Assembly (NCBI RefSeq): GCF_900112195.1
Contig: NZ_FOKR01000003.1
Location: 143,329 to 207,328, forward strand
Reading direction: 5' to 3'
DNA from: Butyrivibrio sp. YAB3001
GTDB taxonomy: Bacteria > Bacillota > Clostridia > Lachnospirales > Lachnospiraceae
Length of the DNA: 64,000 bases
Shown here: positions 35,860-46,245 of the stretch, one piece after another
How the letters are laid out: every line of letters starts with the position of its first letter
How positions within the stretch are numbered: position 1 is the first letter of the stretch
Position numbers and translations under genes: made by a program
The notes under the pieces: generated by a model
The model's database searches: none
What the model was told of the DNA's origin: nothing
Seen by the model: the letters and a program-made list of their open reading frames with translations, nothing else

Positions 35860-38454
35860 TTAGGTTGCTATTGCCCTCGCTGTCAGTTTGCCGGAAACAA
35901 CATCAAACTCAATTGCATCGTGAGGCTTTACTTTGTCTTCCAGTATCAGCTTTGCTGATAGTGTCTCAACATATTTCTGAATGTATCTCTTAAGGGGACG
36001 AGCGCCATAAATGGGATCGTAAGCATTGTCGATAACATAATCTTTGGCAGCATCTGTAAGTCTTACAGTGATCTCTCTGTCAGAAAGTCGCTTGTTCAGG
36101 TCAGAAATTACAAGGTCTACTATGCCACCAATGTTGTCTTTAGTAAGAGGCTTAAACATGATTATCTCATCAAGTCTGTTCAAGAACTCCGGTCTGAAAT
36201 GAGTTCTTAAATCCTCCATCGTCTCCTTTTCAGCCTCTTCACTTATAGTTCCGTCATCGCGAATGCCGTCAAGAAGATACTGTGCTCCGATATTTGATGT
36301 CATTATAAGAATCGTATTCTTAAAGTCAACAGTTCTGCCTTGTGAATCTGTTATACGACCATCATCCAAAACCTGCAGTAAGATATTGAATACATCAGGA
36401 TGTGCCTTCTCGACCTCATCGAAAAGGACTACCGCATAAGGTTTTCTTCTGACAGCCTCAGTCAGCTGACCGCCTTCATCATATCCTACATATCCGGGAG
36501 GTGCTCCTATAAGTCGTGACACGCTGTATTTTTCCATGTATTCGCTCATATCGATTCGAACCATGTTGTTCTCGTCATCAAAAAGTGCCTGTGCAAGACT
36601 CTTTGCAAGTTCAGTTTTACCAACACCGGTTGGTCCCAGGAAAAGAAATGAGCCAATTGGCTTTGTAGGATCTTTTATTCCAGCCTTGGATCTCATGATT
36701 GCTTCAGAAACCTTGACCACAGCATCATCCTGCCCTATAACTCTCTGGTGCAGTTCATCAGGAAGATGAAGTGTCTTGTTTCGCTCACTCTCAGTCAGCT
36801 TGCTTACAGGAATTCCTGTCCATCTGCTGATTATTCCAGCGATTTCTTCATCTGAAACTCTCTCATGAACCAGTGTTCCATCGGTTTCTTTTTCTCTTAC
36901 CTGAATCTCTGCCTCTTCAAGCTGCTTCTTAAGAGCAGGAAGTTTACCGTACTGAAGCTCGCCTGCCTTCTCATAATCACCATTTCTTTGAGCAATTGCT
37001 ATCTCTGAGTTGATGGTATCTATCTGCTCTCGCATTGCTGCAAGCTTATCAACAGCCTCTTTTTCATTTGCCCACTGAGCCTTTCTGGTATCAAAATCCT
37101 CCTTAAGCTCAGCAAGTTCTTTTTGCAGATTGGCAAGTCTCTCAACGCTCAATGAATCATCTTCCTTCTTAAGCGCAGCTTCCTCTATCTGCATCTGCAT
37201 GATCTTACGATTAAGTTCGTCGAGTTCTGCCGGCATGGAATCCATTTCTGTCTTGATAAGCGCGCAGGCCTCATCAACCAGGTCAATCGCCTTATCAGGA
37301 AGAAATCTGTCAGAAATATACCTGTTTGAAAGAACCGCCGCACTTACAAGAGCACTATCCATGATCTTTACACCATGATAGACCTCATATCTCTCCTTAA
37401 GTCCGCGGAGAATACTGATCGTATCTTCCACTGTCGGTTCCTCGACCATGACAGGCTGAAAACGTCTCTCAAGAGCTGCGTCCTTCTCAATATACTGCCT
37501 GTACTCATTAAGAGTTGTAGCTCCTATGCAATGAAGTTCACCCCTTGCAAGCATAGGCTTAAGCATGTTGCCTGCATCCATTGCGCCATCTGTCTTCCCG
37601 GCGCCAACTATAAGATGAAGCTCATCTATGAAAAGAATTATCTCTCCATCTGAACCTTTAACATCTTCCAGAACAGCTTTAAGCCTTTCCTCAAACTCGC
37701 CTCGATACTTGGCACCTGCAACAAGAGCGCCCATATCCAGTGAAAAGATCTTTTTATCCTTTAAAGCTGTCGGTACATCACCACTTGCAATTCTCTGGGC
37801 AAGTGCCTCAACAACCGCCGTCTTACCAACACCCGGCTCACCTATAAGCACAGGATTATTTTTGCTCTTTCGAGAAAGAATCCTGATGACATTTCTAATT
37901 TCTGTATCTCTGCCTATTACCGGATCAAGTTTCTGTCTCTTAGCCTTTTCAACCAGCTCTGTGCCATATTTGTTAAGAGTATCATAAGTAGCCTCAGGAT
38001 TGTCAGTTGTAACGTTCCTGTTGCCTCTGACCTCTGATAAAACCTGCAGGAATCTGTTCCTGTCAATATCAAATTCTCTAAGGATTTCCTTCACTTCTCT
38101 GTTAGGCTTTCTGATAACAGACATAAAAAGATGCTCAACAGATACATATTCATCTCCAAGAGCCTTAGCCTCATCTTCAGCTGCCAAAAGAGCCTTGTTA
38201 AGGTCTGCGCCAACGTAAGGATGACCTCCGGACACTTTCGTTCTCTTAGCTATTGCCTGTTCAATCCTGCCAAGGAAAGCATCCTTATCAATTCCCATCT
38301 TCTCAACAAGTTTGGCAATCAGACTGTCTTCTATTGTCATCAGCGCATATAAAAGATGTTCCTGCTCTATTTCCTGATTGCCATATTCAACAGCAACCTT
38401 CTCGCAGCCATTTACAGCTTCTATTGATTTCTGTGTAAATTTCTGAATATTCAT
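35860..38454 (-). CDS. clpB: ATP-dependent chaperone ClpB
   Basis: 864 residues. N-domain with EQEHLLYALM; AAA1 Walker A GEPGVGKTAVVEAL and EIILFIDELHLIVGAG; a middle coiled coil (about 400-530, QKELAELKEDFDTRKAQW); AAA2 Walker A GPTGVGKTELAKSL and Walker B VVLFDEVEKAHPDVFNILL. Disaggregase that works with DnaK. The middle coiled coil separates it from ClpC. No CIRCE element or clear CtsR box was found in 38455-38604. Confidence 0.96.
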   Translation of the reverse strand: MNIQKFTQKSIEAVNGCEKVAVEYGNQEIEQEHLLYALMTIEDSLIAKLVEKMGIDKDAFLGRIEQAIAKRTKVSGGHPYVGADLNKALLAAEDEAKALGDEYVSVEHLFMSVIRKPNREVKEILREFDIDRNRFLQVLSEVRGNRNVTTDNPEATYDTLNKYGTELVEKAKRQKLDPVIGRDTEIRNVIRILSRKSKNNPVLIGEPGVGKTAVVEALAQRIASGDVPTALKDKKIFSLDMGALVAGAKYRGEFEERLKAVLEDVKGSDGEIILFIDELHLIVGAGKTDGAMDAGNMLKPMLARGELHCIGATTLNEYRQYIEKDAALERRFQPVMVEEPTVEDTISILRGLKERYEVYHGVKIMDSALVSAAVLSNRYISDRFLPDKAIDLVDEACALIKTEMDSMPAELDELNRKIMQMQIEEAALKKEDDSLSVERLANLQKELAELKEDFDTRKAQWANEKEAVDKLAAMREQIDTINSEIAIAQRNGDYEKAGELQYGKLPALKKQLEEAEIQVREKETDGTLVHERVSDEEIAGIISRWTGIPVSKLTESERNKTLHLPDELHQRVIGQDDAVVKVSEAIMRSKAGIKDPTKPIGSFLFLGPTGVGKTELAKSLAQALFDDENNMVRIDMSEYMEKYSVSRLIGAPPGYVGYDEGGQLTEAVRRKPYAVVLFDEVEKAHPDVFNILLQVLDDGRITDSQGRTVDFKNTILIMTSNIGAQYLLDGIRDDGTISEEAEKETMEDLRTHFRPEFLNRLDEIIMFKPLTKDNIGGIVDLVISDLNKRLSDREITVRLTDAAKDYVIDNAYDPIYGARPLKRYIQKYVETLSAKLILEDKVKPHDAIEFDVVSGKLTARAIAT

Positions 38455-38604
38455 AATTACCTCCCATCTTCCCTAGTACAGCATCCATAATAAGTGTCAC
38501 ATGAATCAGTCGTTTACTATATAAACATGCCATGTCCATCAATTTAAGTACTAGTGGAGTTATTTGTTTTAACGAAATTTTTCGAATGATAATTCCCATT
38601 CAAA

Positions 38605-38648
38605 AATGCATTGTTATTGTTGTTCTATTACAACTATAACAATGCATT
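38605..38648 (-). terminator. hairpin after DUF308 gene
   Basis: AATGCATTGTTAT.GTTGT and its complement (one mismatch) with a six-base loop. It lies 30 bases beyond the DUF308 stop on the minus strand with TTTTT after it. 38455-38604 otherwise holds the clpB upstream region. Confidence 0.6.
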
Positions 38649-38677
38649 CTTTCACTGTCAATATCAAAAAATATTTT

Positions 38678-39274
38678 TTATTTCTTTTCCTCAACTACTA
38701 CAGCCTCAACATCAATCGCGTTCTTTTCCTGTTCCACGCGCTTTGCTGCTTTTCCCACTATAAGTGAATTAACCAGGTTTGTTCCACCGTCAACCATAAG
38801 GAAAATACCGATCATTGTAACAGCAATTTCTTTTGCTCCTGTAGGATTAAATAAAAGGAATGCTCCAAGTCCTACAGTAACCAGCGCTATGATCAAAGAA
38901 ACCCACCATGCTCTTGATTTGTATCTTACAAGCGAAATCATCTGTCCCAGATTTCCAAGACCGCTTATAAGGATAAATATTCCAAAGAGTTTTGGGATAA
39001 AATCAGTAAACGTATCAGGGTTTAAGAAAATCCACAGTCCTACTGCTGCTATGATTATTCCAATAACAAATTCTGCCGAAGAGGTAATAGTCCTTGTTTT
39101 CTTCAAAAAATACCGTGCCACAGCAATTCCTCCCACCAGAATAAGAAGAGCTGCCAGAATTCTTGCCACAAGCCTGATACTATCACCCGTCCAGACCACC
39201 AGCACAAGTCCAATGACTATTGTAATTGCCGCCTCAATGATGTAACTAAGTTTTGTTTCTTTAAGTGCCTCCAT
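38678..39274 (-). CDS. DUF308/HdeD-type membrane protein
   Basis: Start at ATG 39274 after GGGAAGGTTAAAGG; 198 residues. Six membrane helices in three pairs, with repeated G-x-x-x-x-hydrophobic pattern (IIEAAITIVIGLVLVVWTGD, LLILVGGIAVARYF, FVIGIIIAAVGLWIFLNPD). Family is linked to acid resistance in enterobacteria; role here unknown. The C-terminal tail is charged and cytoplasmic. Confidence 0.83.
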   Translation of the reverse strand: MEALKETKLSYIIEAAITIVIGLVLVVWTGDSIRLVARILAALLILVGGIAVARYFLKKTRTITSSAEFVIGIIIAAVGLWIFLNPDTFTDFIPKLFGIFILISGLGNLGQMISLVRYKSRAWWVSLIIALVTVGLGAFLLFNPTGAKEIAVTMIGIFLMVDGGTNLVNSLIVGKAAKRVEQEKNAIDVEAVVVEEKK

Positions 39275-39455
39275 ACCTTTAACCTTCCCATAATTATATT
39301 TTTGCAGGCTGCGCCATTCCACATACTATGATAGTACAGCCCGCCCCGAACAACAAGTCAGCGCCGGACTTTTTTCTTTACTGTTCACTCGCTATCAGCT
39401 CACTCCAGTAATTATTTTGCGTATTTCTGTACAAGCACTTAACTTTTCTCACCTT

Positions 39456-39484
39456 TTGACCGTATCATCATATTATTGTAGAAT
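39456..39484 (+). promoter_or_regulatory. engB promoter
   Basis: TTGACC, 17-base spacer, TAGAAT, about 45 bases upstream of the engB start. Confidence 0.7.
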
Positions 39485-39528
39485 AAGAGGCGAAAACAAA
39501 ACGGTGTAATTTTAATTGGAGATTTGAA

Positions 39529-40140
39529 ATGGTAATTAAGAATGTTAACTTAGAAACAGTATGCGGCATAACCAGTAAACTTCCGGATAATGCCCTTCCT
39601 GAATTTGCTTTTGCCGGCAAGAGTAATGTCGGAAAAAGTTCTCTTATAAACGGAATAATGAATAGAAAAAACTACGCAAGAACCTCCCAGGAGCCCGGAA
39701 AAACTCAGACCATAAATTACTACAACATCAACAATGAGTTTTATCTCGTAGATCTTCCGGGGTACGGTTTTGCCAGAGTTCCTGAGAAAGTCAAGGAACA
39801 GTGGGGACAGATGATAGAAAACTATCTCCATACTTCCAGACAACTTCTCAGAGTTTTTCTTCTTATTGACATAAGACATGAGCCTTCCGCTAATGATGTG
39901 CAGATGTACAAATGGATAGTCCATCAGGGATTCCAGCCTGTAATAATAGCGACCAAGGCTGACAAGATCAAAAAGAGTCAGCATGAAAAGCATTTAAATA
40001 TGCTCCGTCAGGGGCTTGGTCTTCCGGATGAAATCCATATTTTCCCTTATTCCGCGCTCTCCAAAGAAGGCCGTCAGGAAATCTACGATTTTATGGACGA
40101 ACTCCTTGCAGATGTAAATACTACTTCAAAAGACGAATGA
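39529..40140 (+). CDS. engB: ribosome-biogenesis GTPase EngB/YsxC
   Basis: 203 residues. G1 FAGKSNVGKSSLINGI, G2 RTSQEPGKTQTINYY, G3 FYLVDLPGYGFARVP, G4 IATKADKI and G5 FPYSALSKEG. GTPase needed for assembly of the large ribosomal subunit. Often beside lon or clpX; here it lies about 2.3 kb from clpX on the opposite strand. Confidence 0.96.
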   Translation: MVIKNVNLETVCGITSKLPDNALPEFAFAGKSNVGKSSLINGIMNRKNYARTSQEPGKTQTINYYNINNEFYLVDLPGYGFARVPEKVKEQWGQMIENYLHTSRQLLRVFLLIDIRHEPSANDVQMYKWIVHQGFQPVIIATKADKIKKSQHEKHLNMLRQGLGLPDEIHIFPYSALSKEGRQEIYDFMDELLADVNTTSKDE

Positions 40141-40145
40141 TGTTT

Positions 40146-40184
40146 AAGAAGCTTCCACAAGCACGTTGGGAAGCTTCTTTTTTT
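40146..40184 (+). terminator. engB terminator
   Basis: AAGAAGCTTCC-N12-GGAAGCTTCTT followed by eight T residues. Confidence 0.88.
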
Positions 40185-40212
40185 ATTTCATTATCATTTT
40201 TTCAAAAACATA

Positions 40213-40302
40213 TTGACATACTACGACAGACGTATTATATTTTACTATGACAGACGTAGTACGACAGTAATAGCACCGACAGGCGTAACATTATCTGTCG
40301 TA
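40213..40302 (+). promoter_or_regulatory. padR operon promoter with repeated operator
   Basis: TTGACA (40213), 17-base spacer, TATATT (40236). The motif CTAYGACAGACGTA occurs at 40221-40234 inside the spacer and at 40245-40258 just after the -10. A weaker copy CACCGACAGGCGTA is at 40274-40287 and an inverted ATCTGTCGTAG at 40293. This placement suits autorepression by the PadR protein of this operon. Confidence 0.75.
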
Positions 40303-40322
40303 GCACAAGCGGAGGTGACTAT

Positions 40323-40655
40323 ATGATAGAAATCAGCAGTGATGTTATCCGCGGCTACAATGATACAATAATCCTGTATTTTTTGTTAAAAGAGCCCTCA
40401 TACGGATATGAGATATCCAAGAATATAAAGGCAGAATCCGATGGCAAATATCTCATCAAGGAAACTACTCTATATTCAGCTTTCACCAGGCTTGAGAAAA
40501 ACGGTTATGTAGAATCATTCAGCCAGGATGCCGAGAACGGTAAACGCCGAACCTACTATAGAATCACAGATGCCGGCAAAGCGTATTACCTTGACAAATG
40601 CGAAGAATGGCATTTGACAAAAGACGTAATTGAACGTTTCATTGAAAAAAAGTAA
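40323..40655 (+). CDS. PadR-family transcriptional repressor
   Basis: 110 residues. Winged helix PadR pattern: YNDTIILYFLLKEPSYGYEI, ETTLYSAFTRLEKNGYVES and NGKRRTYYRITDAGKAYY. Preceded by GGAGG. It probably binds the repeated sites in its own promoter and controls the two membrane-associated proteins downstream. Confidence 0.93.
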   Translation: MIEISSDVIRGYNDTIILYFLLKEPSYGYEISKNIKAESDGKYLIKETTLYSAFTRLEKNGYVESFSQDAENGKRRTYYRITDAGKAYYLDKCEEWHLTKDVIERFIEKK

Positions 40656-40669
40656 GGGAGAACAATGTT

Positions 40670-41686
40670 ATGGAAACACTAAGAAATTATCTTGAAACAA
40701 TGTTTGCTAATCTGCCAAATTCCTTGGAAGTAAACAATGCGAAACAGGAATTATGGACAATGATGGAGGATAAATACAACGAACTCATCTCTGAAGGCAA
40801 AACTGAGAATGAAGCTGTGGGGACAATCATCTCAGAGTTTGGAAATCTTGATGAGATTGCAGATGCTATAGGAATTAAGAACGTAATCGAAAACTATGAA
40901 ACTCCTGATATCAGAATGATTTCTCTTCAGGAAGCCAAGGATTTTGTTTTTGATTCAGCACACAGAACTTTCATGGTTGCGCTTGCAGTATTTTTCTTTA
41001 TCATAAGCCCTGTAGGGCCAATCCTTGGCAGTGAATTCAATGCCAATATGACACTTTTTAACACCTTTGGAAATCTCTTAGAAGCAATCGGCGTTATATT
41101 CATGTTCTTTGCAGCAGCCATCGGTGTCGGAATCATAATAGTTTCTTCACTTCAGATGAAGGAATGGGACTACATCAAAAGAACTGCTTGCGGTATCGAC
41201 TATTCAACAGCTGAATATCTTGCACAGGAGAAGAAAAACAACGAATCCGAAAAGTCAATCATGGTAGCAATTGGAATCATTCTCTGCATCGCCAGCATTA
41301 TTCCTGTAACTTTTTTCGGAATTCTCAATATCAGCCAGTTATTGACAGACGCAATTGGCCCTTCTCTTCTTTTCATAATAGCTGCTTTTGGTGTAATGCT
41401 CATAATTAACGCCGGTGGAAAAGACAAAGCCTATGATTGTCTATTAAACTTAAATAGTGAAAAAACCATTTCCGGCAACTATGAGAGCACAAAGAAAGCT
41501 GTAAAAAGATACAAAAACAACACCAAAGGTTACATTTCAAAAAATTATTGGCAGGCAGTTACATGCATATATCTTATCTGGAGCTTTTTAACCTTTGACT
41601 GGTACAAAACATGGATCATTTTCCCAATAGCATCATTTCTTAGAGGATTCATCACAAAGAATCATTCAAAGGAGGAAATCAAATGA
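40670..41686 (+). CDS. HAAS-domain membrane protein
   Basis: 338 residues. The first ~65 residues are a HAAS/DUF1700-type helical domain (LPNSLEVNNAKQELWTMMED, ENEAVGTIISEFGNLDEIAD), then about five membrane helices (FMVALAVFFFIISPVGPILG, SIMVAIGIILCIASIIPVTF, LLFIIAAFGVMLII). This domain typically interacts with a PadR partner or forms with DUF4097 a cell-envelope stress operon. The stop overlaps the next start by four bases. Confidence 0.85.
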   Translation: METLRNYLETMFANLPNSLEVNNAKQELWTMMEDKYNELISEGKTENEAVGTIISEFGNLDEIADAIGIKNVIENYETPDIRMISLQEAKDFVFDSAHRTFMVALAVFFFIISPVGPILGSEFNANMTLFNTFGNLLEAIGVIFMFFAAAIGVGIIIVSSLQMKEWDYIKRTACGIDYSTAEYLAQEKKNNESEKSIMVAIGIILCIASIIPVTFFGILNISQLLTDAIGPSLLFIIAAFGVMLIINAGGKDKAYDCLLNLNSEKTISGNYESTKKAVKRYKNNTKGYISKNYWQAVTCIYLIWSFLTFDWYKTWIIFPIASFLRGFITKNHSKEEIK

Positions 41687-42426
41687 AAAATACACCTATG
41701 ACACTCTTGGTGATCATAACTATTGCTGCAATAGTAATCGGTCTTTTTATACATGTAATTGATTTTGGAGGAAGCGGTAATTCAATTAATAAAAGTGAAA
41801 GCTACTCCGGTGTCAAAAAAATTGTAGTAAGCGCAAATCTTTTTGATCTGACATTTACAGACACAAGCTCAGATAAAATCGAAGTTTGTTATGAAGGACT
41901 TGAAAAGCTTGCTCCTGAATTTAACTTCTCAAACAGTGATAACACACTTCAGATCAAGCAGGATACAAAAAATACAAAAATCAAAAAAATAAAAGATTTA
42001 AAAGGGAAAGCAAAACTTACTATCAAAGTTCCTCAGGGCACTTCATTTGAAGATATAGACATTGCTCTTGACCTTGGCAATATAAAAGCCGACTCTTTAT
42101 CTGCAAAAGATATCGAAATAGAAGCTGATCTTGGCAACATTGAGATTGACGAATTAACTTCAAATAGCACTCAGATAAACGCTGACCTCGGTAATGTTGA
42201 AATCAAAAAAGCTACATTTGATGTCATGGATATAGATGCTGACCTGGGAAATGTTGACCTTGAAACCATAAAAAAAGTATCTGACTATTCTATTGAGATA
42301 AACACAGACCTTGGCAAGAACCAGATTGATGGAAAGAGCGTTGCTTCAGAATACGAAAGCAAAGGTACTGAGGGAACTATCAAAATTGACTGCTCTCTTG
42401 GAAATGTAAATCTCTATACAAAGTAA
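41683..42426 (+). CDS. DUF4097 membrane-anchored beta-helix protein
   Basis: 247 residues. N-terminal helix MTLLVIITIAAIVIGLFIHV, then a repeating DUF4097/adhesin-like right-handed beta pattern with ladder-like units (ADLGNIEIDELTSNSTQI, ADLGNVEIKKATFDVMDI, ADLGNVDLETIKKVSDYS). Outer-face sensor or structural protein of the PadR operon. Confidence 0.88.
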   Translation: MKNTPMTLLVIITIAAIVIGLFIHVIDFGGSGNSINKSESYSGVKKIVVSANLFDLTFTDTSSDKIEVCYEGLEKLAPEFNFSNSDNTLQIKQDTKNTKIKKIKDLKGKAKLTIKVPQGTSFEDIDIALDLGNIKADSLSAKDIEIEADLGNIEIDELTSNSTQINADLGNVEIKKATFDVMDIDADLGNVDLETIKKVSDYSIEINTDLGKNQIDGKSVASEYESKGTEGTIKIDCSLGNVNLYTK

Positions 42427-42442
42427 ATATGTAAATATGTAA

Positions 42443-42480
42443 AAAATGCCCTGCAACAGTTAACTGTCGCAGGGCATTTT
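42443..42480. terminator. bidirectional terminator between PadR operon and clpX
   Basis: AAAATGCCCTGC.ACAGTTAACTGT.GCAGGGCATTTT, nearly perfect, with A and T runs on both sides. Confidence 0.9.
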
Positions 42481-42492
42481 ATTTCACACTAA

Positions 42493-43764
42493 TCACTTAG
42501 CCTGTTTCAACTTTTTGGAATCGTGATGAACTATAAGCGGCTGACTTGTTCCCTCTACAGAAGCATCAGTTATAACACACTCACTGATGGTGTCATCAGA
42601 TGGAATCTCATACATTACATCCATCATGGTCTTCTCCATAATAGAACGAAGTCCACGGGCACCAGTCTCTCTCTCATATGCCATCTGAGCAATCTTATGA
42701 ACAGCCTCTTCCTCGAATGTAAGCTTTACATCATCAAAATCAAAGAGCTTCTGATACTGCTTAACAAGGGCATTCTTGGGCTCTGTAAGTATTCTCATAA
42801 GTGCTTCTTTGGACAATCCTTCCAAAGTTACTGTAATCGGCACACGTCCAACAAATTCAGGAATAAGTCCAAACTTTACCAAATCCTGAGGTGTTACCTC
42901 TTTGAGGACCTCACCGATCTCTCTCTCAGACTTATCTGCAATCTCAGCGTTAAATCCGATAGAATTGCGATCAAGTCTTGCCTCAACAATCTTATCAAGA
43001 CCATCAAATGCGCCACCGCAAATGAAGAGAATATTGCTTGTATCAATCTGAATAAGTTCCTGATGTGGATGCTTTCTTCCGCCCTGAGGTGGAACACTTG
43101 CTATAGTGCCTTCCACAATCTTAAGAAGCGCCTGCTGTACACCCTCACCTGAAACATCTCTTGTGATAGACACATTCTCGCTCTTCTTGGTAATCTTATC
43201 AATTTCATCAATATAAACTATACCGTACTGAGCTCTCTCTATATCATAATCAGCGTTCTGGATAAGTTTAAGAAGAATGTTCTCAACATCTTCACCAACG
43301 TAACCAGCCTCAGTAAGTGTTGTTGCATCTGCAATAGCAAATGGAACATTGATGATCTTGGCAAGTGTCTGCGCAAGATATGTCTTACCTGAACCTGTTG
43401 GTCCGATCATGATAATGTTGCTCTTTTGAAGTTCAACATCATTTTTATCATCATTCTTAGGAGCAAGCACTCTCTTGTAATGATTATAAACAGAAACTGC
43501 CAAAACCTTCTTGGCTTCATCCTGTCCGATTACATACTCATCAAGGAAATTCCTGATCTCAACCGGCTTAAGAAGATTGATCTGCTGAGTCTGAGCAGAA
43601 ACCTCATCCTCATCTTCAAACTCTTCCTCGATAATATCTGCGCAGATATCAACACATTCATCGCAGATATATACCCCTGCAGGTCCTGCTATTAACTTTT
43701 TTACCTGATCCTGTGTCTTATTACAAAAAGAGCACCTGATCTCTCCGGAATTCTTTCCTGCCAT
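42493..43764 (-). CDS. clpX: ATP-dependent Clp protease ATPase subunit ClpX
   Basis: 423 residues. N-terminal zinc domain [20 protein letters not shown] with CDECVDIC; Walker [17 protein letters not shown]; Walker [18 protein letters not shown]; the IGF loop that docks ClpP is [10 protein letters not shown]; sensor [12 protein letters not shown]. Unfolds substrates for ClpP. It starts 15 bases after the clpP stop. Confidence 0.97.
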   Translation of the reverse strand: MAGKNSGEIRCSFCNKTQDQVKKLIAGPAGVYICDECVDICADIIEEEFEDEDEVSAQTQQINLLKPVEIRNFLDEYVIGQDEAKKVLAVSVYNHYKRVLAPKNDDKNDVELQKSNIIMIGPTGSGKTYLAQTLAKIINVPFAIADATTLTEAGYVGEDVENILLKLIQNADYDIERAQYGIVYIDEIDKITKKSENVSITRDVSGEGVQQALLKIVEGTIASVPPQGGRKHPHQELIQIDTSNILFICGGAFDGLDKIVEARLDRNSIGFNAEIADKSEREIGEVLKEVTPQDLVKFGLIPEFVGRVPITVTLEGLSKEALMRILTEPKNALVKQYQKLFDFDDVKLTFEEEAVHKIAQMAYERETGARGLRSIMEKTMMDVMYEIPSDDTISECVITDASVEGTSQPLIVHHDSKKLKQAK

Positions 43765-43779
43765 TTTTACTCCTTTTAA

Positions 43780-44385
43780 TTACTTCTTATCTTCTTTTTC
43801 TGAAGGACGATTCTCGATGATAGAATCAATAAGTCCATAATCAAGTGCTTCCTGAGCTGAGAGCCAGTTATCTCTCTCTGTATCAGCTGCAACCTGTTCA
43901 TATGTCTTGCCGCAGTTCTCAGCAAGCATTCTGTTCATCTTCTCTTTAGTCTTAAGGATATGCTTAGCAGCAATCTCAATCTCAGTAGCCTGACCCTGTG
44001 TTCCGCCAAGTGGCTGATGTATCATAACTTCTGCATTAGGAAGAGCCATTCTCTTGCCCTTTGCACCGCCAGCAAGAAGGAATGCTCCCATACTTGCTGC
44101 CATACCGATGCAGATAGTGCTGACATCACACTTGATATAGTGCATAGTGTCGTAAATAGCCATTCCGGAAGAAATCTCTCCTCCAGGGCTGTTAATATAC
44201 ATATGAATATCCTTATTAGGATCCTCAGCTTCAAGGAACAACAACTGTGCTACAACAGTGCTGGCAGAAGCTGCGTTAACCTCTTCACCAAGAAATACTA
44301 TTCTTTCCTTTAACAGTCTGGAGTAAATATCATAAGATCTCTCTCCACGGCTTGTCTGTTCAATGACATAAGGTATTAAACTCAT
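43780..44385 (-). CDS. clpP: ATP-dependent Clp protease proteolytic subunit
   Basis: 201 residues. Catalytic Ser in [16 protein letters not shown], His in [18 protein letters not shown] and Asp in [19 protein letters not shown]. No propeptide beyond the usual. Forms the tetradecameric protease that works with the downstream ClpX. A TATAAT box (44479-44484, minus strand) lies about 95 bases upstream. Confidence 0.97.
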   Translation of the reverse strand: MSLIPYVIEQTSRGERSYDIYSRLLKERIVFLGEEVNAASASTVVAQLLFLEAEDPNKDIHMYINSPGGEISSGMAIYDTMHYIKCDVSTICIGMAASMGAFLLAGGAKGKRMALPNAEVMIHQPLGGTQGQATEIEIAAKHILKTKEKMNRMLAENCGKTYEQVAADTERDNWLSAQEALDYGLIDSIIENRPSEKEDKK

Positions 44386-44642
44386 TCTAAACTTCCTTTC
44401 TGGATTTTATATAAACTGCTATTTGAAACGGTCTCTCAAAACAGCAGTTCTTATCTCTAAATAATCCCATACTATTTTATTATACTTCTGTTTAGCTTTT
44501 TTTTAAAGCATTTTACACTCATCCCAAAATCATACCTTAGATTTAGATTTTATACAATGCATTTTATAATTTTTTTATTTTCCATACACACACCGGAGAA
44601 CGTTTTATAAAAAGAAAGCATTATTTTCTTATGCAAGAAAAA

Positions 44643-44675
44643 AGGGAACTGTGAATAAATAATCCACAATTCCCT
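44643..44675 (-). terminator. tig terminator
   Basis: AGGGAA.TGTG-N12-CACA.TTCCCT 50 bases after the tig stop, followed by T-rich sequence on the minus strand. The rest of 44386-44724 holds the clpP promoter and A/T-rich sequence with no gene. Confidence 0.75.
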
Positions 44676-44724
44676 TAAAGAAATCTAAAAAAGTTTTACC
44701 AAAAATTCTTTGCATTAAAAAGAA

Positions 44725-46134
44725 TTAAGCTTCTTCCTCAGTCTTCTTCTTTCTTGTTGTTCTCTTTGGCTTCTCTTCTGTCTCAGCTTCTTCGTCAGCT
44801 GCCTTCTTTGTTGTCTTCTTAGCAGTTGTCTTCTTAGCTGCCTTCTTAGCGCTTTCCTTAACGTTCTCTACAAGGAAATCAGCTGCCTTCTGAACAGCAA
44901 GGTCGCTGCGCATTGTCTTAAGCTCAGCTTCGCCCATAAGGCTCTTAAGCTTATCAAGCTCCATCTTGTACTGCTCAGCCATCTTCTTGAGCTCTTCTTC
45001 GAAGTCTTCATCGCTAACTGTGATGTTCTCTTCCTTAGCAACAGCCTCAAGAACAAGTCTTGCCTGAATTCTCTCGATAGCCTGTGGCTTAACCTGCTCA
45101 AGCATCTTGTCTACAGTGTTACCTGTGTACTGAAGATACTGATCAATGTTCATACCCTGCATCTGAAGTCTCTGAGCAAACTCATTTACGATCTGTCTCT
45201 GCTGAGTTTCAACCATAGCCTCAGGAAGTTCCATCTCAGCATCTTCGATAACAGCCTTAACTACGAGATCTTCTCTCTTAGCCTTCTCTTCGTTTGTCTT
45301 TCTCTCTGTAAGCTTCTTCTTAACATCTTCCTTGTACTCTGCAAGTGTATCAAAATCAGATACATCGCTAGCAAACTCATCGTTAAGTTCAGGAAGCTCT
45401 TTAGCCTTGATAGCCTTAACAGTGCACTTAAATGTAGCTGCCTTGCCAGCAAGATCTTCTGCCTGATATTCTTCAGGGAAAGTTACATTAACTTCGCCTT
45501 CCTTGCCAATTTCAAATCCAACAAGCTGCTCTTCGAATCCAGGAATGAATGCGCCTGAGCCGATTGTAAGAGGATAATCTGTTCCCTTACCACCTTCGAA
45601 TGCAACTCCGTCAACAAAACCTTCGAAGTCAAGAGTTACGATGTCACCATTTGCAACTGCTCTGTCTGTAACTTCTACAGTTCTTGCATTTGTGTTTCTC
45701 TGCTTGTCAATCTCAGCATCAACATCTTCATCTGTTACTTCGATGTCCATCTTAGGAACTTCTACTCCCTTATATTTGCCAAGCTTAACCGGTGGCTTAA
45801 GAGCAACTTCTGCAGTAAAGATGAAATCCTTACCAGCTTCAATCTGCTCAACTTCAATCTTAGGTGAAGATACAACTTCTTCTCCGCACTCTTCAACAGC
45901 CTTAGGATATTCGTTATCGATCAGCTCATTAGCTGCATCTTCAAAGAATACTCCCTTACCATACATCTGCTCGATCATCTTACGAGGAGCCTTACCCTTA
46001 CGGAATCCAGGAATCTGGATCTTGCCCTTGTTCTTCTGATAAGCATTCTGAATAGCCTTCTCAAGCTCTTCTGCTGATACTGTGATTTTAAGCTTAGCCA
46101 TGCTCTTCTCAAGCTTTTCAACTGTTACGCTCAT
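44725..46134 (-). CDS. tig: trigger factor
   Basis: 469 residues. Ribosome-binding tail with the signature IPGFRKGKAPRKMIEQMYG, the FKBP-like prolyl isomerase domain (GDIVTLDFEGFVDGVAFEGG), and the helical chaperone domain. The C-terminus has an added Lys/Thr-rich tail (KKAAKKTTAKKTTKKAA) of about 45 residues beyond the normal end, which could bind RNA or the ribosome. Binds nascent chains at the exit tunnel. First of the tig-clpP-clpX set. Confidence 0.97.
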   Translation of the reverse strand: MSVTVEKLEKSMAKLKITVSAEELEKAIQNAYQKNKGKIQIPGFRKGKAPRKMIEQMYGKGVFFEDAANELIDNEYPKAVEECGEEVVSSPKIEVEQIEAGKDFIFTAEVALKPPVKLGKYKGVEVPKMDIEVTDEDVDAEIDKQRNTNARTVEVTDRAVANGDIVTLDFEGFVDGVAFEGGKGTDYPLTIGSGAFIPGFEEQLVGFEIGKEGEVNVTFPEEYQAEDLAGKAATFKCTVKAIKAKELPELNDEFASDVSDFDTLAEYKEDVKKKLTERKTNEEKAKREDLVVKAVIEDAEMELPEAMVETQQRQIVNEFAQRLQMQGMNIDQYLQYTGNTVDKMLEQVKPQAIERIQARLVLEAVAKEENITVSDEDFEEELKKMAEQYKMELDKLKSLMGEAELKTMRSDLAVQKAADFLVENVKESAKKAAKKTTAKKTTKKAADEEAETEEKPKRTTRKKKTEEEA

Positions 46135-46245
46135 GTTAATCTTGTTTCCTCCTAAACATTATTTATCAAAGCCTTAGCTTATTTTTCTCATACTTTTCAT
46201 AAAGAAATGTATGCAATTAGCCCGTTTTAGGCACAGTCGATTGCC

